Of a DNA stretch of 64,000 nt, positions 44,792-53,835 are shown in pieces. The notes under the pieces were generated by a model that made no database searches, was not told the origin of the DNA, and saw nothing but the letters and a program-made list of their open reading frames with translations. Every line of letters starts with the position of its first letter. Position 1 is the stretch's first letter. The DNA lies in NCBI RefSeq assembly GCF_018829635.1, contig NZ_JAHKKG010000015.1, positions 1 through 64,000 of the forward strand. The letters run 5' to 3'. Source of the stretch: Paractinoplanes bogorensis (GTDB taxonomy: Bacteria > Actinomycetota > Actinomycetes > Mycobacteriales > Micromonosporaceae). The translations under genes and the position numbers were made by a program.

Positions 44792-46237
44792 TCAGGCTGA
44801 CGTGATGTCCACCGTGTCGTTCTGGTTCTGATCGGGGATCGGCTGCATGGATCGCACGTGCACCGGCGGCAGCAGCTGGGCCGGGCCGGCGATCGCGGCC
44901 GACACCAGGCGCTTGGCGATCTCGGGGGCGGCGGCCCAGTGCAGGCCCAGCTGGGAGGCGTGCACCTGACGCCAGACGAAGCCCTCCGGGTTGCCGCCCG
45001 ACCAGGTCCAGGCCGGCACCGCCCCGGCACGCGGCGTGACGATCGCCCGATGCTGTTTGTAACCGGTGATGCGGGCGCCGGCCGGAGCCAGCGGCGAGGT
45101 GGTCGGCGCGGTCGCCTCCCGATAGCCGGCCACGGTCTGCTCGCCGGTCACCGCCGAGGCGTCGAGCACAGCGCACATCGGCCGGCCGTCGAAGTCGCGG
45201 CCCAGCCACGGCAGCGCCACCCCTTCGGCGATCACCGGCCAGCCGTCGACGGCGAACTGGGCCACCGCGTTGCACAGCCGCCGGTTGGCCGACAGCTCTT
45301 CGGCGTAGCCCTCGGGCAGCCCCCCGCCGACGACCAGGGCCCGGGTGCCGGCGGGCAGGCCCTCGTCGCGCAGCGGGTCGACCACGGCCACGTCAGCGCC
45401 GGCCGCGGTGAGCAGCTCGGCCGTCTCGACGTACGTGTAAGGGGCCCCCGGCCCGCCGGCCAGCGCGATCACCGGACGTGGGTCGAAGACCTCGCCGCCC
45501 GCCGCCTCGCCCGGGGTCCAGATCGGGCCGGACAGCGCCGGGGCCGAGTTGGCCAGGCCCATGATGCGGTCGAGGTCGAGCCCGCCCGCCACCGCCTCGC
45601 CCAGCCGGCGCACGGCCCGGCTCGCCTCGACCGTACGGTGGGCGACCGGAACCGGTCCGTGAGCGCGCGCGGGCAGCACATTGGGCAGATCGCCGCGGCG
45701 GAGGGCGCCGAGCACCGGCATGCCGATGTCGTCGAGGGCGGTCCGCAGCATCTGCTCGTGCCGCGGTGAGGCGACCCGGTTGAGGATCACGCCGCCCAGG
45801 TGCACCATCTCGTCGAACATGCGGAAGCCGTGCACCAGCGCGGCCAGCGAGTGACCCATCGCGGCCACGTCGACGACCAGCACGACCGGGGCCTGCAACT
45901 GGGCGGCGACGGCGGCCGTGCCGTCGATCTCGGGCTGACCGGTCAGCGAGTCGAACAGGCCCATCGCGCCCTCGATCACCGAGATCTGGGCGCCCGACGA
46001 GCCGTGCCGGAAAAGCGGAGCGATGCGCTGCGCGCCGACCAGCCGCGGATCGAGGTTGCGCCCGGGACGACCGGCGGCCAGACCGAGGTACGCGGCGTCG
46101 GTGTGATCGGGACCGACCTTGAACCCGGCCGACGGGACGCCACGGGCCGCACACGCCGCGAGCAGGCCGACCGCGATGGCGGTCTTGCCGTGCCCCGACG
46201 CGGGGGCGCTCACGACCAGACGGGGCTGGGCGCTCAT
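44792..46237 (-). CDS. cobB: cobyrinate a,c-diamide synthase
   Basis: A 481-residue amidotransferase that uses glutamine and ATP to amidate the a and c carboxylates of (hydrogeno)byrinic acid. The ATP-binding loop SAPASGHGKTAIAVGLL is at 10-26. The C-terminal type I glutamine amidotransferase part has the GGGLPEGYAEELSAN motif and WSGGNPEGFVW/His-type ending. No other cob gene touches it; it is the second of three separate cobalamin loci. It is divergent from the SURF1 gene across 114 bp. Confidence 0.95.
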   Translation of the reverse strand: MSAQPRLVVSAPASGHGKTAIAVGLLAACAARGVPSAGFKVGPDHTDAAYLGLAAGRPGRNLDPRLVGAQRIAPLFRHGSSGAQISVIEGAMGLFDSLTGQPEIDGTAAVAAQLQAPVVLVVDVAAMGHSLAALVHGFRMFDEMVHLGGVILNRVASPRHEQMLRTALDDIGMPVLGALRRGDLPNVLPARAHGPVPVAHRTVEASRAVRRLGEAVAGGLDLDRIMGLANSAPALSGPIWTPGEAAGGEVFDPRPVIALAGGPGAPYTYVETAELLTAAGADVAVVDPLRDEGLPAGTRALVVGGGLPEGYAEELSANRRLCNAVAQFAVDGWPVIAEGVALPWLGRDFDGRPMCAVLDASAVTGEQTVAGYREATAPTTSPLAPAGARITGYKQHRAIVTPRAGAVPAWTWSGGNPEGFVWRQVHASQLGLHWAAAPEIAKRLVSAAIAGPAQLLPPVHVRSMQPIPDQNQNDTVDITSA

Positions 46238-46351
46238 CTATGACTCTCCCGGTTGCGCGTATCACCTGACGCCGACCATCTCATCGACCGCCGGAGTGGG
46301 ACAGTACCCGGCAGGGGCATCGGCAACCTGGTCGGCGGGTAGCCTCATGAC

Positions 46352-47251
46352 GTGTACCGCTTCCTGCTGAGCCCCCGCTGGCTCGCCGCGGCCGCGCTCG
46401 CCGTCGCCGCGGCGGTGGTGATGGTGATGCTCGGCAACTGGCAGTTGCGGCGCTACGAGGAACGCACCGCGATCAACGATCGCATCGACGCCGCCGACTC
46501 GGTGGCGGCCGTCCCGCTCACCTCCAAGCTGTCCCGGCCGACCACGCCCGGCGCGGCCGGCGAGTCCCCCGGCAAGGCCCTGGCCTGGACAAAGGTCACC
46601 GTGTCGGGCCGCTACGACCCGGCCCACGAGATCCAGGCCCGGGGCCGCACGGTGGACGGCGACGTGGGCTTCGAAATCGTCACGCCGCTGGTTCTCGACG
46701 ACGGCTCGGCCGTGCTGGTCGACCGCGGCTGGGTGCCCGCGCCCGAGGGCGGCGCGACGGCGGCGCCGGTGGTGCCGCCCGCGCCGACCGGCCCGGTCAC
46801 GGTGGTCGGTCAGATTCACCTGTCGGAAAGCCGACCGGCCCCGATCGAGCATCGCAACGGGCGGCTGGACACGCGGCGGATCTCGCTGTCCAAGCTGGCG
46901 CCGGAAATGCCCTATCCGGTGTACGGCGCCTACGTGCTGCTCACCGAACAGACGCCGGCCGCCGACGCCGCCTTCACCCAGATCCCGATCGACCACGAAG
47001 ACTCGTGGCAGAACGGCGGCTACGCGGTGCAGTGGTGGCTGTTCGCCGCGATGGCCCTGGGCGCCTACGTCTATTACGCCCGCAAGGAGGCCCGCGGCGA
47101 GTCCGGCGAGACCCGCTCGCGCCCCCAGACCCCCGACCGCCCACGCACATCAGGCGGCGACCGAGTCGAGGAAGCCGACCGCCGCCGAGCCGCCGCAGCA
47201 GCCACCCCCGGCGACCGCGTCTCCGACGCCGACCGCGCCCACTCCGACTGA
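46352..47251 (+). CDS. SURF1 family cytochrome oxidase assembly protein
   Basis: A 299-residue protein with the SURF1 plan: an N-terminal helix (about 10-28), a periplasmic-side beta domain (GNWQLRRYEERTAIN, VLVDRGWVPAPEGG, PYPVYGAYVLLTEQ), and a second helix (about 226-244, WWLFAAMALGAYVYYARKE). In place of a short tail it has about 50 extra charged residues (RSRPQTPDRPRTSGG...). It assists heme a insertion into aa3 oxidase, which fits the CtaJ-like gene elsewhere in the window. The GTG start at 46352 is taken as the first. Confidence 0.9.
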   Translation: MYRFLLSPRWLAAAALAVAAAVVMVMLGNWQLRRYEERTAINDRIDAADSVAAVPLTSKLSRPTTPGAAGESPGKALAWTKVTVSGRYDPAHEIQARGRTVDGDVGFEIVTPLVLDDGSAVLVDRGWVPAPEGGATAAPVVPPAPTGPVTVVGQIHLSESRPAPIEHRNGRLDTRRISLSKLAPEMPYPVYGAYVLLTEQTPAADAAFTQIPIDHEDSWQNGGYAVQWWLFAAMALGAYVYYARKEARGESGETRSRPQTPDRPRTSGGDRVEEADRRRAAAAATPGDRVSDADRAHSD

Positions 47252-47292
47252 CGCACACCCGCAAGATCGCCGCAGATCCGCGCGGAAGAGAG

Positions 47293-47400
47293 CCCGCCCT
47301 CCCAGAGGGGGGCCACCGCCTCACCCGAAGTTTGACAAGCATTTCGGATCTTGGTCGGCTGACCAGCGCCGCTCTGTGGACAGGTCGGGATTGTGGATAA
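47293..47400. repeat. intergenic repeat with DnaA-box-like pair (copy B)
   Basis: After the SURF1 gene, AGCCCGCCCTCCC leads through GGATCTTGG to TGTGGACAG (47375-47383) and TGTGGATAA (47392-47400), that is CTGTCCACA and TTATCCACA on the minus strand with 8 nt between. It matches copy A in order and partly in sequence. Confidence 0.7.
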
Positions 47401-47409
47401 CTCGGCGAC

Positions 47410-48933
47410 TCAGCTCGCGGTGTGGCCTCCGATTGCTCGGACTGTGTCGATCGTGTCGGCCTCGGTGGCCGGCTTGTCGTCGCGGTAGCGCAGCACGCGG
47501 GCGAAACGCAGCGCCACCCCGCCCGGATAGCGCGGCGACGTCTGCACCCCGTCGAAGGCGATCTCGACCACCTGCACGGGCCGCACCCGTACGACCCAAC
47601 CGTCGTCGTCGGTCTTGAGTTCTTGGAAACGCTCGGTCTGCCAGCGCAGCAACTCGTCGGTGAGGCCCTTGAAGGTCTTGCCGAGCATGACGAACCCGCC
47701 GGTCTCGGGGTCGCGGGCGCCCAGATGCAGGTTGGACAACCAGCCCCGGCGTCGGCCGTGCCCCCACTCGACGGCCAGCACCACCAGGTCGAGCGTGTGC
47801 CGGGGCTTGACCTTGACCCAGGCCGAACCGCGCCGGCCCACGTCGTAGGGCGCCTCGGACGCCTTGACGACCACGCCCTCCTGCCCGTGCTTCAGAGCAG
47901 CGGCGAACGCGGCCGCGGCCTCTTCCTCGCTCGTCACCGTCGTGCGACCGACGACAAGAGAAGACGGCAGCGCGTCGGCCAGCGCCGCCCAGCGGACCCG
48001 GCCCGGCTCGTCGAGCAGATCGACCCCGTCGAGATGCAGCACGTCGAAGAAGAAGGGCACGAGCGCGACCGGACCGGCGGCCGAACGGGTGGCGGCTCGG
48101 CTCGACGTCTCTTGGAACGGGCGCGGCCGGCCGGACGCGTCGAGTGTCATCGCCTCGCCGTCGAGCACCGCCTCGCGCAGCGGCAGCTTGCGGACCGCCT
48201 CGACCACCTCGGGCATGCGGGCGGTGATGTCGTCGAGGCTGCGGGTGAAGACGGATACCTCGTCGCCGGACCGGTGGACCTGAATGCGGATGCCGTCGAG
48301 TTTCACGTCGACGGTCGCTGGGGTGCCGGTGGCCAGCAGGGCCGCGCCGACGTCGGGGGCGCTCTGGGCCAGCATCGGCGTGAGCGGGGTGCCGACCCGC
48401 AGGTGGATCTCGGCCAGCGCCGCCGCCCCGCCGGTGAGCGCGGCCACGGCGACCTGCTTGAGATCGCCGGAAAGCAGCAGCGCGCGGCGGACGGCAGTGA
48501 GCGGCACCTCGCCGGCCTTGGCGATCGCGTCGGCCAGCAGCCCGGCCTGGGCCCCCTGGCGCAGCTCGCCGCTGAACAGGCCGACCAGCAGGCGCTGCTC
48601 GTCGGCGGTGGCCGCGCCGAACAGGGCACCGACCAGATCGCGCCGCCGGGCCTGGGAGCCGGCCCCGGCCACGACCGAGATCTCGGCGATCAGGGCGTCG
48701 ACCGCGCCGACGGTGAGGGTGGGCTCGGTGGCCGGCTCGGGGCGCTCGCGCAGGCTGGCATAGCCCACCCCGGTCTGCCGCTGCCGCAGCTCACCGGCCA
48801 GATAGGCCGAGCCGGGCGCGATCTCGCCGGGGTCGAGCCGGCGCAAGGCGTCGGCCAGCAGCTCGACCTTGGCCTTACGCCCGGACGTCGCCGCGACGGC
48901 CGCCGAGGTCGCCGCCAGATCAACAAATCGCAC
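47410..48933 (-). CDS. ligB: ATP-dependent DNA ligase (LigB type)
   Basis: A 507-residue ligase, the same length as mycobacterial LigB. An N-terminal helical domain of about 200 residues (FVDLAATSAAVAATSGRKAKVELLADAL) precedes the adenylation domain. The nucleotidyl Lys is in motif I, VDVKLDGIRIQVH, with further motifs in VLDGEAM, EGVVVKA and AWVKVKP; an OB-fold domain closes the protein. It seals nicks using ATP, beside the NAD-dependent replicative ligase. Several in-frame GTG codons (48933-48939) could start it; AGG spacing favours 48933. It is 68 bp downstream of the SOS-controlled gene. Confidence 0.9.
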   Translation of the reverse strand: MRFVDLAATSAAVAATSGRKAKVELLADALRRLDPGEIAPGSAYLAGELRQRQTGVGYASLRERPEPATEPTLTVGAVDALIAEISVVAGAGSQARRRDLVGALFGAATADEQRLLVGLFSGELRQGAQAGLLADAIAKAGEVPLTAVRRALLLSGDLKQVAVAALTGGAAALAEIHLRVGTPLTPMLAQSAPDVGAALLATGTPATVDVKLDGIRIQVHRSGDEVSVFTRSLDDITARMPEVVEAVRKLPLREAVLDGEAMTLDASGRPRPFQETSSRAATRSAAGPVALVPFFFDVLHLDGVDLLDEPGRVRWAALADALPSSLVVGRTTVTSEEEAAAAFAAALKHGQEGVVVKASEAPYDVGRRGSAWVKVKPRHTLDLVVLAVEWGHGRRRGWLSNLHLGARDPETGGFVMLGKTFKGLTDELLRWQTERFQELKTDDDGWVVRVRPVQVVEIAFDGVQTSPRYPGGVALRFARVLRYRDDKPATEADTIDTVRAIGGHTAS

Positions 48934-49001
48934 CACCACATCCTGGCAGCACCCACCGACAATTTCGCGGGCTCGAGCCCTCGGCCCGAGCGGCCCACGG
49001 C

Positions 49002-49298
49002 TCAGGCCGCCCGCGGCTCCGAGATGCGGAAGCCCCGGGCCCGCACGGCGTCGGCCACCCGGGCGACCTGGGCGTCGATCGCGCACAGCGTGGCCGACAA
49101 CTCCTCGAGATGGTCGGTGAGGTCGTCGTCGTCCCAGTCGGAGACGTCGACCTCGTCCATCGCGCGGACGGCGGCCCGCAGGCGGGCGATCGACTCGAGA
49201 CGGTCACGGGAGTGCAGGCGATCGATGGCGTTACGCGGCCCGGCCAGCTTGGGCCGCACCACCAAGGACAACGAGACGGGCGCATCATTCGAACGCAT
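49002..49298 (-). CDS. 98-residue SOS-controlled protein, unknown
   Basis: A small, mostly helical, acidic protein. About residues 30-47 are a basic/hydrophobic helix (ESIARLRAAVRAMDEV), followed by an acidic stretch (DVSDWDDDDLTDHLEEL) and a final helix (CAIDAQVARVADAVRARGF). I recognise no family. A LexA box overlaps its start codon, and TAGGAT (49306-49311), preceded by TG, lies 7 nt before the ATG, so the message is probably leaderless. The next gene is a DNA ligase, which suggests a part in DNA repair. Confidence 0.65.
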   Translation of the reverse strand: MRSNDAPVSLSLVVRPKLAGPRNAIDRLHSRDRLESIARLRAAVRAMDEVDVSDWDDDDLTDHLEELSATLCAIDAQVARVADAVRARGFRISEPRAA

Positions 49299-49304
49299 GT
49301 TCGA
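49289..49304. promoter_or_regulatory. LexA / SOS box
   Basis: TCGAAC-GCAT-GTTCGA at 49289-49304 matches the mycobacterial SOS consensus TCGAAC-N4-GTTCGA with all 12 fixed bases. It covers the probable transcription start and the ATG (49296-49298) of the small gene, so bound LexA would block initiation directly. Confidence 0.9.
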
Positions 49305-49375
49305 TATCCTAACAGGACGAAATCACGCCCCGCACCCGTTTGCTCTGCGTAGCGACGAAACGAAACCCTACGTAA

Positions 49376-50827
49376 CTAGCCCTGCATGATCGCCGCGAAG
49401 ACCCGGGCCGCCTCATCGACCGGGGCCGCCGCCGCGACGAACCCGTCCGGCCGCACCAGATAGAGCAACCCCGACTCAAAGGCCGCCGCAGCCGGAAAGA
49501 CGTGCACCGGCAACCCGAGATCCGGCACGTCCGAGACCGGCCCATAGGCATGGACCTGCCAGTGCAAATCGCGGAGGACCGCGTAGTTGCCCCCGGCCCA
49601 GGGCAGCCGCCGCCCCACCACCGGATCCCGCTTCCCCTCGGCCGCGAGCTGCGCGTTCGGCGTCATCCAGTAGTGGATCCGGATCTGCGACACGTACTGG
49701 AAGAAGCGTGATCCGCGCGGCCCGAGCCGCACGCCCAGCGGCCCCACCAGCGGCACGACCAGCCGGCGCAATGCGCGGGCGACCGGCCGCTGCGAGGTGA
49801 TCGCCCCGAAGATCCGGTCGGTCGTCGCCACCAGGGTGCGGGCCACCGGGCGGCGTTCGGCGTCGTAGCGGTCGAGCCACGCGTCCTTGCGGCGCCCCTG
49901 CAGCACGTCGGCCAGCTTGAAGGCCAGGTTGTGGGCGTCCTGCAGGCCGGTGTTCATGCCCTGGCCGCCGACCGGGGAGTGCACGTGGGCGGCGTCCCCG
50001 GCCAGGAAGAACGGACCGTCACGGAACGTGGCGGCCACCCGGTGGTGCACCTTGTACGTCGCGAACCAGCGCGACTCCCCGTATGTGACCGCGAAATCCT
50101 TGAGCCGGGGCCGGACGTCCTCTTCACCGACGAGACCCTCCGCGGAGGAGACCAGGCCGATCAGACGCCACGCGTTGCGGCCACGCATCGGGAAGGCGAG
50201 CAGGAAGTCGGCTCCCCCCGGCCGTACGTTGATCGCGTTTTCCACCAGGCCGGCCACGCCGGTCGCGTCGATCACGTAGAAGCGGTGCGGGTTGGTGACG
50301 CCCTCGAAGGCGATCCGCCGCGCCTTGCGCACGGCCGAGTTCGACCCGTCGCAACCGACGCAGAAGCGGGCCCGGACGGTGTCGTTGCCGACCTTGGCCT
50401 CGATGCCGGCTTCGACCTGCTTGACCGCCGTGACCGGGGTCTCCCAGCGCACCGCGGCGCCGAGTTTCTGCAGGTTGTCGTAGAGGATCTCTTCGTTGCG
50501 GCTCTGTTCGAGGATCTCGATGAACGGGTAGGGCGTGCTGTCGCCGCCGAGCGGGCCGAGCGGAACCCGCCCGAACGCGTGGTCGAGAAAGCCCGGAGCG
50601 AGCGCGTCGGCCCGATGAGCGGCGTCGAGCACCTGGTCGGCCAGGCCGAGCTGGTCGTAGATCTCGAGGCTGCGGGCCTGGACGACGAGGGCCCGCGACT
50701 CGCGGGTCGGGCCCTCCTTGCCGTCCGCGACGATCACGTCGACCCCGAGCCGAACCAGCCAGTTGGCGAGCATCAGCCCGGTCGGGCCGGCGCCCGCCAC
50801 CAGCACGTCACACGACAGCTCGGCCAT
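49376..50827 (-). CDS. FAD-dependent monooxygenase (PheA/TfdB type)
   Basis: A 483-residue class A flavin monooxygenase. The FAD dinucleotide motif VAGAGPTGLMLANWL is at 9-24, the DG-type motif is in ARFCVGCDGSNSAVRK, and the GD motif is in FFLAGDAAHVHSPVGGQGMNTG. The C-terminal part (about 400-483) is the degenerate thioredoxin-like domain of this family. It hydroxylates aromatic or polyketide-like substrates using NAD(P)H and O2; the substrate is unknown. It is 12 bp downstream of the dipeptidase gene on the same strand, so cotranscription is possible. No other polyketide gene is near. Confidence 0.9.
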   Translation of the reverse strand: MAELSCDVLVAGAGPTGLMLANWLVRLGVDVIVADGKEGPTRESRALVVQARSLEIYDQLGLADQVLDAAHRADALAPGFLDHAFGRVPLGPLGGDSTPYPFIEILEQSRNEEILYDNLQKLGAAVRWETPVTAVKQVEAGIEAKVGNDTVRARFCVGCDGSNSAVRKARRIAFEGVTNPHRFYVIDATGVAGLVENAINVRPGGADFLLAFPMRGRNAWRLIGLVSSAEGLVGEEDVRPRLKDFAVTYGESRWFATYKVHHRVAATFRDGPFFLAGDAAHVHSPVGGQGMNTGLQDAHNLAFKLADVLQGRRKDAWLDRYDAERRPVARTLVATTDRIFGAITSQRPVARALRRLVVPLVGPLGVRLGPRGSRFFQYVSQIRIHYWMTPNAQLAAEGKRDPVVGRRLPWAGGNYAVLRDLHWQVHAYGPVSDVPDLGLPVHVFPAAAAFESGLLYLVRPDGFVAAAAPVDEAARVFAAIMQG

Positions 50828-50839
50828 CGGCCGGCCCCC

Positions 50840-52192
50840 TTATCTGGTCAAGGTCGCAGCCACGTTCTGCAGGAGGAAGGCCTCGGCCACGCAGACCCGC
50901 TCGAACTCGCCCAGGTGCAGGCTCTCGTCCGGGCCGTGGGCGCCCGAGTAGGGGTCTTCGACGCCGGTGACCAGGATCGCCGCCTGCGGGAAGAGATCTT
51001 GGAAGGTGGCGATGAACGGGATCGACCCGCCGACGCCCATGTCGACCGGCTCGGTGCCGTCCCAGGCCGAGCGGAAGGCCGCCCGCGCCGCGTCGTAGGC
51101 CGGGCCGGTCGCGTCGATCACGCACGGCGAACCGTCGCTCTCGAGGGTCACCTCGACGTGGGCGCCCCACGGCACGTGCTTCTCCAGGTGGGCGCGGATC
51201 GCCGCGTACGCCGACTTGGGGTCGTCGCCCGGGGCCAGCCGCACGCCGATCTTGGCTTTGGCCGTGGGCTGGAGGGCGTTGGCGGCCTCGAAGGTGCGGG
51301 GCGCGTCGATGCCGAGCACCGAGATCGAGGGCTTGGTCCAGATGCGGTCGGTGATCGAGCCCTTGCCGACCAGTTCGACGCCGTCGAGCATGCCGGCCTC
51401 GTGCCGGAACCGGTCGGCCGGGTAGTCGACGCTCGCACCCTCGCGACCGATCAGCCCGTCGACCGCGACCTCGCCGCTCTCGTCGTGCAGGGTCGCCAGC
51501 AGGCGCGCGAGGGTGGTCAGCGCGTCGGGCACCGGGCCGCCGAACATGCCGCTGTGCACCGCACTCTTGAGTACCTTGACCTCGGCGAACAGGTTGACCA
51601 GGCCGCGCAGCGAGGTGGTCAGGGCGGGCTGCCCGATGTCCCAGTTGCCGGAGTCGGCGATCACGATCACGTCGGACCGCAGCACCTCGCGGAACTCTTC
51701 GAGGATGGCGTCGAGCGAGTCGGAGCCGTATTCCTCCTCGCCCTCGACGAAGACGACCACGCCGACCGGCAGCTGGTCGCCGAACGCGCGCAGGGCCGCG
51801 ACGTGGGCCATCACGCCCGCCTTGTCGTCGGCGGCGCCACGGCCGTAGAGGCGCCCGTCGCGCTCGACCGGCTCGAACGGGTCGCTGCTCCAGAGCGCCG
51901 GGTCGCCGACCGGCTGCACGTCGTGGTGGGCGTAGAGCAGCACCGTGGGCGCGCCCTCGGGGGCGGCCCGGTGACCGATCACGGCCGGCTGGCCGCCGCG
52001 GCGCACGATCTGGGTGTCGAGACCGCAGCCGCGCAGCAGCTCGGCCACCGCCTCGGCCGACCGCTCGACGTGGGAGTGGTCGAAGCCCTCGAAGGCGATG
52101 CCCGGAATGCGGACGAGCCGTTCCAGATCGGCACGGACTCCGGGCATCTCCCGCGCAACGGCGGCACGCAGATCGGTCTCGCTCAAGCTCAT
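50840..52192 (-). CDS. M20 family dipeptidase
   Basis: A 450-residue di-zinc peptidase. Metal ligands lie in LLYAHHDVQP (His89, Asp91), GRGAADDKAG (Asp122), EGEEEYGS (Glu152/153 region) and ADSGNWD. The middle domain (about 195-350) is the dimerisation part typical of CNDP-like M20 dipeptidases. It cleaves dipeptides or peptide fragments in the cytosol. The ATG at 52192 begins MSLSETDLRAAV. It stands in a minus-strand run with the monooxygenase and the M48 peptidase. Confidence 0.92.
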   Translation of the reverse strand: MSLSETDLRAAVAREMPGVRADLERLVRIPGIAFEGFDHSHVERSAEAVAELLRGCGLDTQIVRRGGQPAVIGHRAAPEGAPTVLLYAHHDVQPVGDPALWSSDPFEPVERDGRLYGRGAADDKAGVMAHVAALRAFGDQLPVGVVVFVEGEEEYGSDSLDAILEEFREVLRSDVIVIADSGNWDIGQPALTTSLRGLVNLFAEVKVLKSAVHSGMFGGPVPDALTTLARLLATLHDESGEVAVDGLIGREGASVDYPADRFRHEAGMLDGVELVGKGSITDRIWTKPSISVLGIDAPRTFEAANALQPTAKAKIGVRLAPGDDPKSAYAAIRAHLEKHVPWGAHVEVTLESDGSPCVIDATGPAYDAARAAFRSAWDGTEPVDMGVGGSIPFIATFQDLFPQAAILVTGVEDPYSGAHGPDESLHLGEFERVCVAEAFLLQNVAATLTR

Positions 52193-52213
52193 GAGATCGA
52201 TCCTAAGGGTCGT

Positions 52214-53275
52214 TCAGCCTTGGTCGTCGTCCTGGCGACCTCGGCGGGAGGCGTCGTTCATCCAGCCCCGGGCCCCGCGAGCAGCGGATCCGGCCAGGTC
52301 GGCGGCACCGTCGCCCAGTTTGCGCAAAAGCCCGACGAGCGGATCCTGCGAATTGCTGAAGGTCTCGCGGTAGGAGTTGGCCGCCGCCTTGACGTCTTCG
52401 CTGACCGAGGCGTCGCCGTCGGAGTCGCGGCGCGGGTAGTCGCCGCCGAGGATCTCGGCGTAGGCCCCCGAGTCGACCCACTTGCGCAGCTCGGAGGCCC
52501 GGGCCACCGGCACCGGGTGGGTGCTCCAGGCGGTCATGCCGATCTTCTGGATGCTGTCGCGCAGGTCGCCGCCGCTCTCGTACTCGGCCGCCTGCTCGAG
52601 GAAGGCCGCGGTGTCGATCTGCGACAGGTCGCCGCCGCCGGCCAGCTTCATCAGCAGGCGGGTCGAGGCGGCCGGATCCTGACCGGCCAGCAGCCCGGCC
52701 CGGTCGGCCGACAGCTCGGCCTTGCGCCACCACTCGAACATCGCCGCGATGATCGCCCGCAGCGCGATGGCGCCGACCGGCAGCCAGCTCAGGTTGGCCG
52801 CCCACCGGGTGAGGATCATCATGATCGTCTTGTAGACGGCGTGGCCGCTGCGGACGTGGCCGATCTCGTGGCCCAGCATCGCACGCAGCTCGTCATCGTC
52901 GAGCCTCTCGACGGCGCCGGTCGTGATCACGATGAACGGCTTGTCGAGGCCGATCGCCGAGCCGTTGATGATCGGGTCTTGCGAGACGTAGAGCTCGGGC
53001 AGCTCGACCACGTCGAGGGTGGTCGCGGCCTCGGTGAAGCGCTGGTAGACCCGGGGATATTGCCGGTGGTCGACCCGGATCGCGCCGGCCAGGAACTGGA
53101 GGCGGAAACCGCGCTCGTTCCACATGCCGAAGAACGCCTTGACCACGTCGTCGAAGCCGCGCAGCTCGCGCAGGGCGGTCAGCGCGCCACGGTCGGCCGG
53201 GTGTTCCCAGGCCCGCGAGCTGATCCCGGTCAGGGTGACGCGCCTGCGTACCGGCTGGTTTGCCTCGTCGGTCAT
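52214..53275 (-). CDS. M48 family metallopeptidase
   Basis: A 353-residue zinc peptidase with HEIGH (His136, Glu137, His140) and the third ligand Glu in a later helix (about residue 190, FEWWRKAELSADRAG). Hydrophobic segments at about 149-180 may pack against or cross the membrane. The C-terminal tail is polar. Relatives such as HtpX and Ste24-like proteins clear damaged membrane proteins. Its start overlaps the kinase gene by 4 bp (ATGA). Confidence 0.9.
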   Translation of the reverse strand: MTDEANQPVRRRVTLTGISSRAWEHPADRGALTALRELRGFDDVVKAFFGMWNERGFRLQFLAGAIRVDHRQYPRVYQRFTEAATTLDVVELPELYVSQDPIINGSAIGLDKPFIVITTGAVERLDDDELRAMLGHEIGHVRSGHAVYKTIMMILTRWAANLSWLPVGAIALRAIIAAMFEWWRKAELSADRAGLLAGQDPAASTRLLMKLAGGGDLSQIDTAAFLEQAAEYESGGDLRDSIQKIGMTAWSTHPVPVARASELRKWVDSGAYAEILGGDYPRRDSDGDASVSEDVKAAANSYRETFSNSQDPLVGLLRKLGDGAADLAGSAARGARGWMNDASRRGRQDDDQG

Positions 53276-53835
53276 GGTGCCTGCCCTTTCGTCGCGCCGT
53301 CGACGATCAGATCCGCGTACGCGGCCGTCTCGTCCACGGCGAAGTGCCGGTCCTCGGCTGCCCGCCAGCGCTCAAGGTACTTCCGATACGCAACACTGTC
53401 GTCCCCGTCGCGGACAATCGCGCGCTCCCAGCGAAGTTCGGGCGGAGCGTCGACGAACACCGCCGCTGACAGTTCGGGACGAACTTCGCGTCGAGCCGCA
53501 CTCACCCCCTCCAGCAGTACGACCTCGGCCGGCGGGACCACGATCGGCGTACCTGCGAAATCGCCCTTTTCCCAGTCATAACGCTCGAAGGTCGCCGTCT
53601 GACCACGTCGCAGCGGACCGAGTACGTTCGCTTCGAGCCGTTTCCAGAAGGTGAACTGGTCGTCCCATCCGTCGAGAAGGTCGTCGGTGTGCACGACCGG
53701 ACTGCCCAGCTCACCGGCCAGCCGTTCGGCGAAACGCGTCTTGCCCGCACCGCTCGGCCCGTCCACGGCGACCAGGCGCGTCCGGCCCAGCCGGGGCGGT
53801 CGACTCATGATCAACTCGACCAGCTCAGACATCAT
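53272..53835 (-). CDS. P-loop kinase, uridine-kinase-like
   Basis: A 187-residue P-loop kinase. Walker A is VAVDGPSGAGKTRFA (about residues 22-36), the substrate-binding DDLLDGWDD (51-59) is of uridine/phosphoribulokinase type, and the lid is RDGDDSVAYRKYLERW. The substrate could be uridine/cytidine or another small molecule. Its stop overlaps the M48 gene and its start overlaps the end of cobQ by 11 bp, so it sits in a tightly packed run; that does not prove a role in cobalamin synthesis. Confidence 0.82.
   Translation of the reverse strand: MMSELVELIMSRPPRLGRTRLVAVDGPSGAGKTRFAERLAGELGSPVVHTDDLLDGWDDQFTFWKRLEANVLGPLRRGQTATFERYDWEKGDFAGTPIVVPPAEVVLLEGVSAARREVRPELSAAVFVDAPPELRWERAIVRDGDDSVAYRKYLERWRAAEDRHFAVDETAAYADLIVDGATKGQAP

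Noticed and set aside
41622..46351. Cobalamin riboswitches upstream of cobC, cobB or cbiB
   Set aside because: No B12-box-like conserved core was found in the short upstream regions on either strand.
49931..53581. A 1216-codon plus-strand frame opposite the monooxygenase, dipeptidase and M48 genes
   Set aside because: It is antisense to three well-supported enzymes and has the Asp/Val/Gly/Arg-rich composition of a high-GC shadow.
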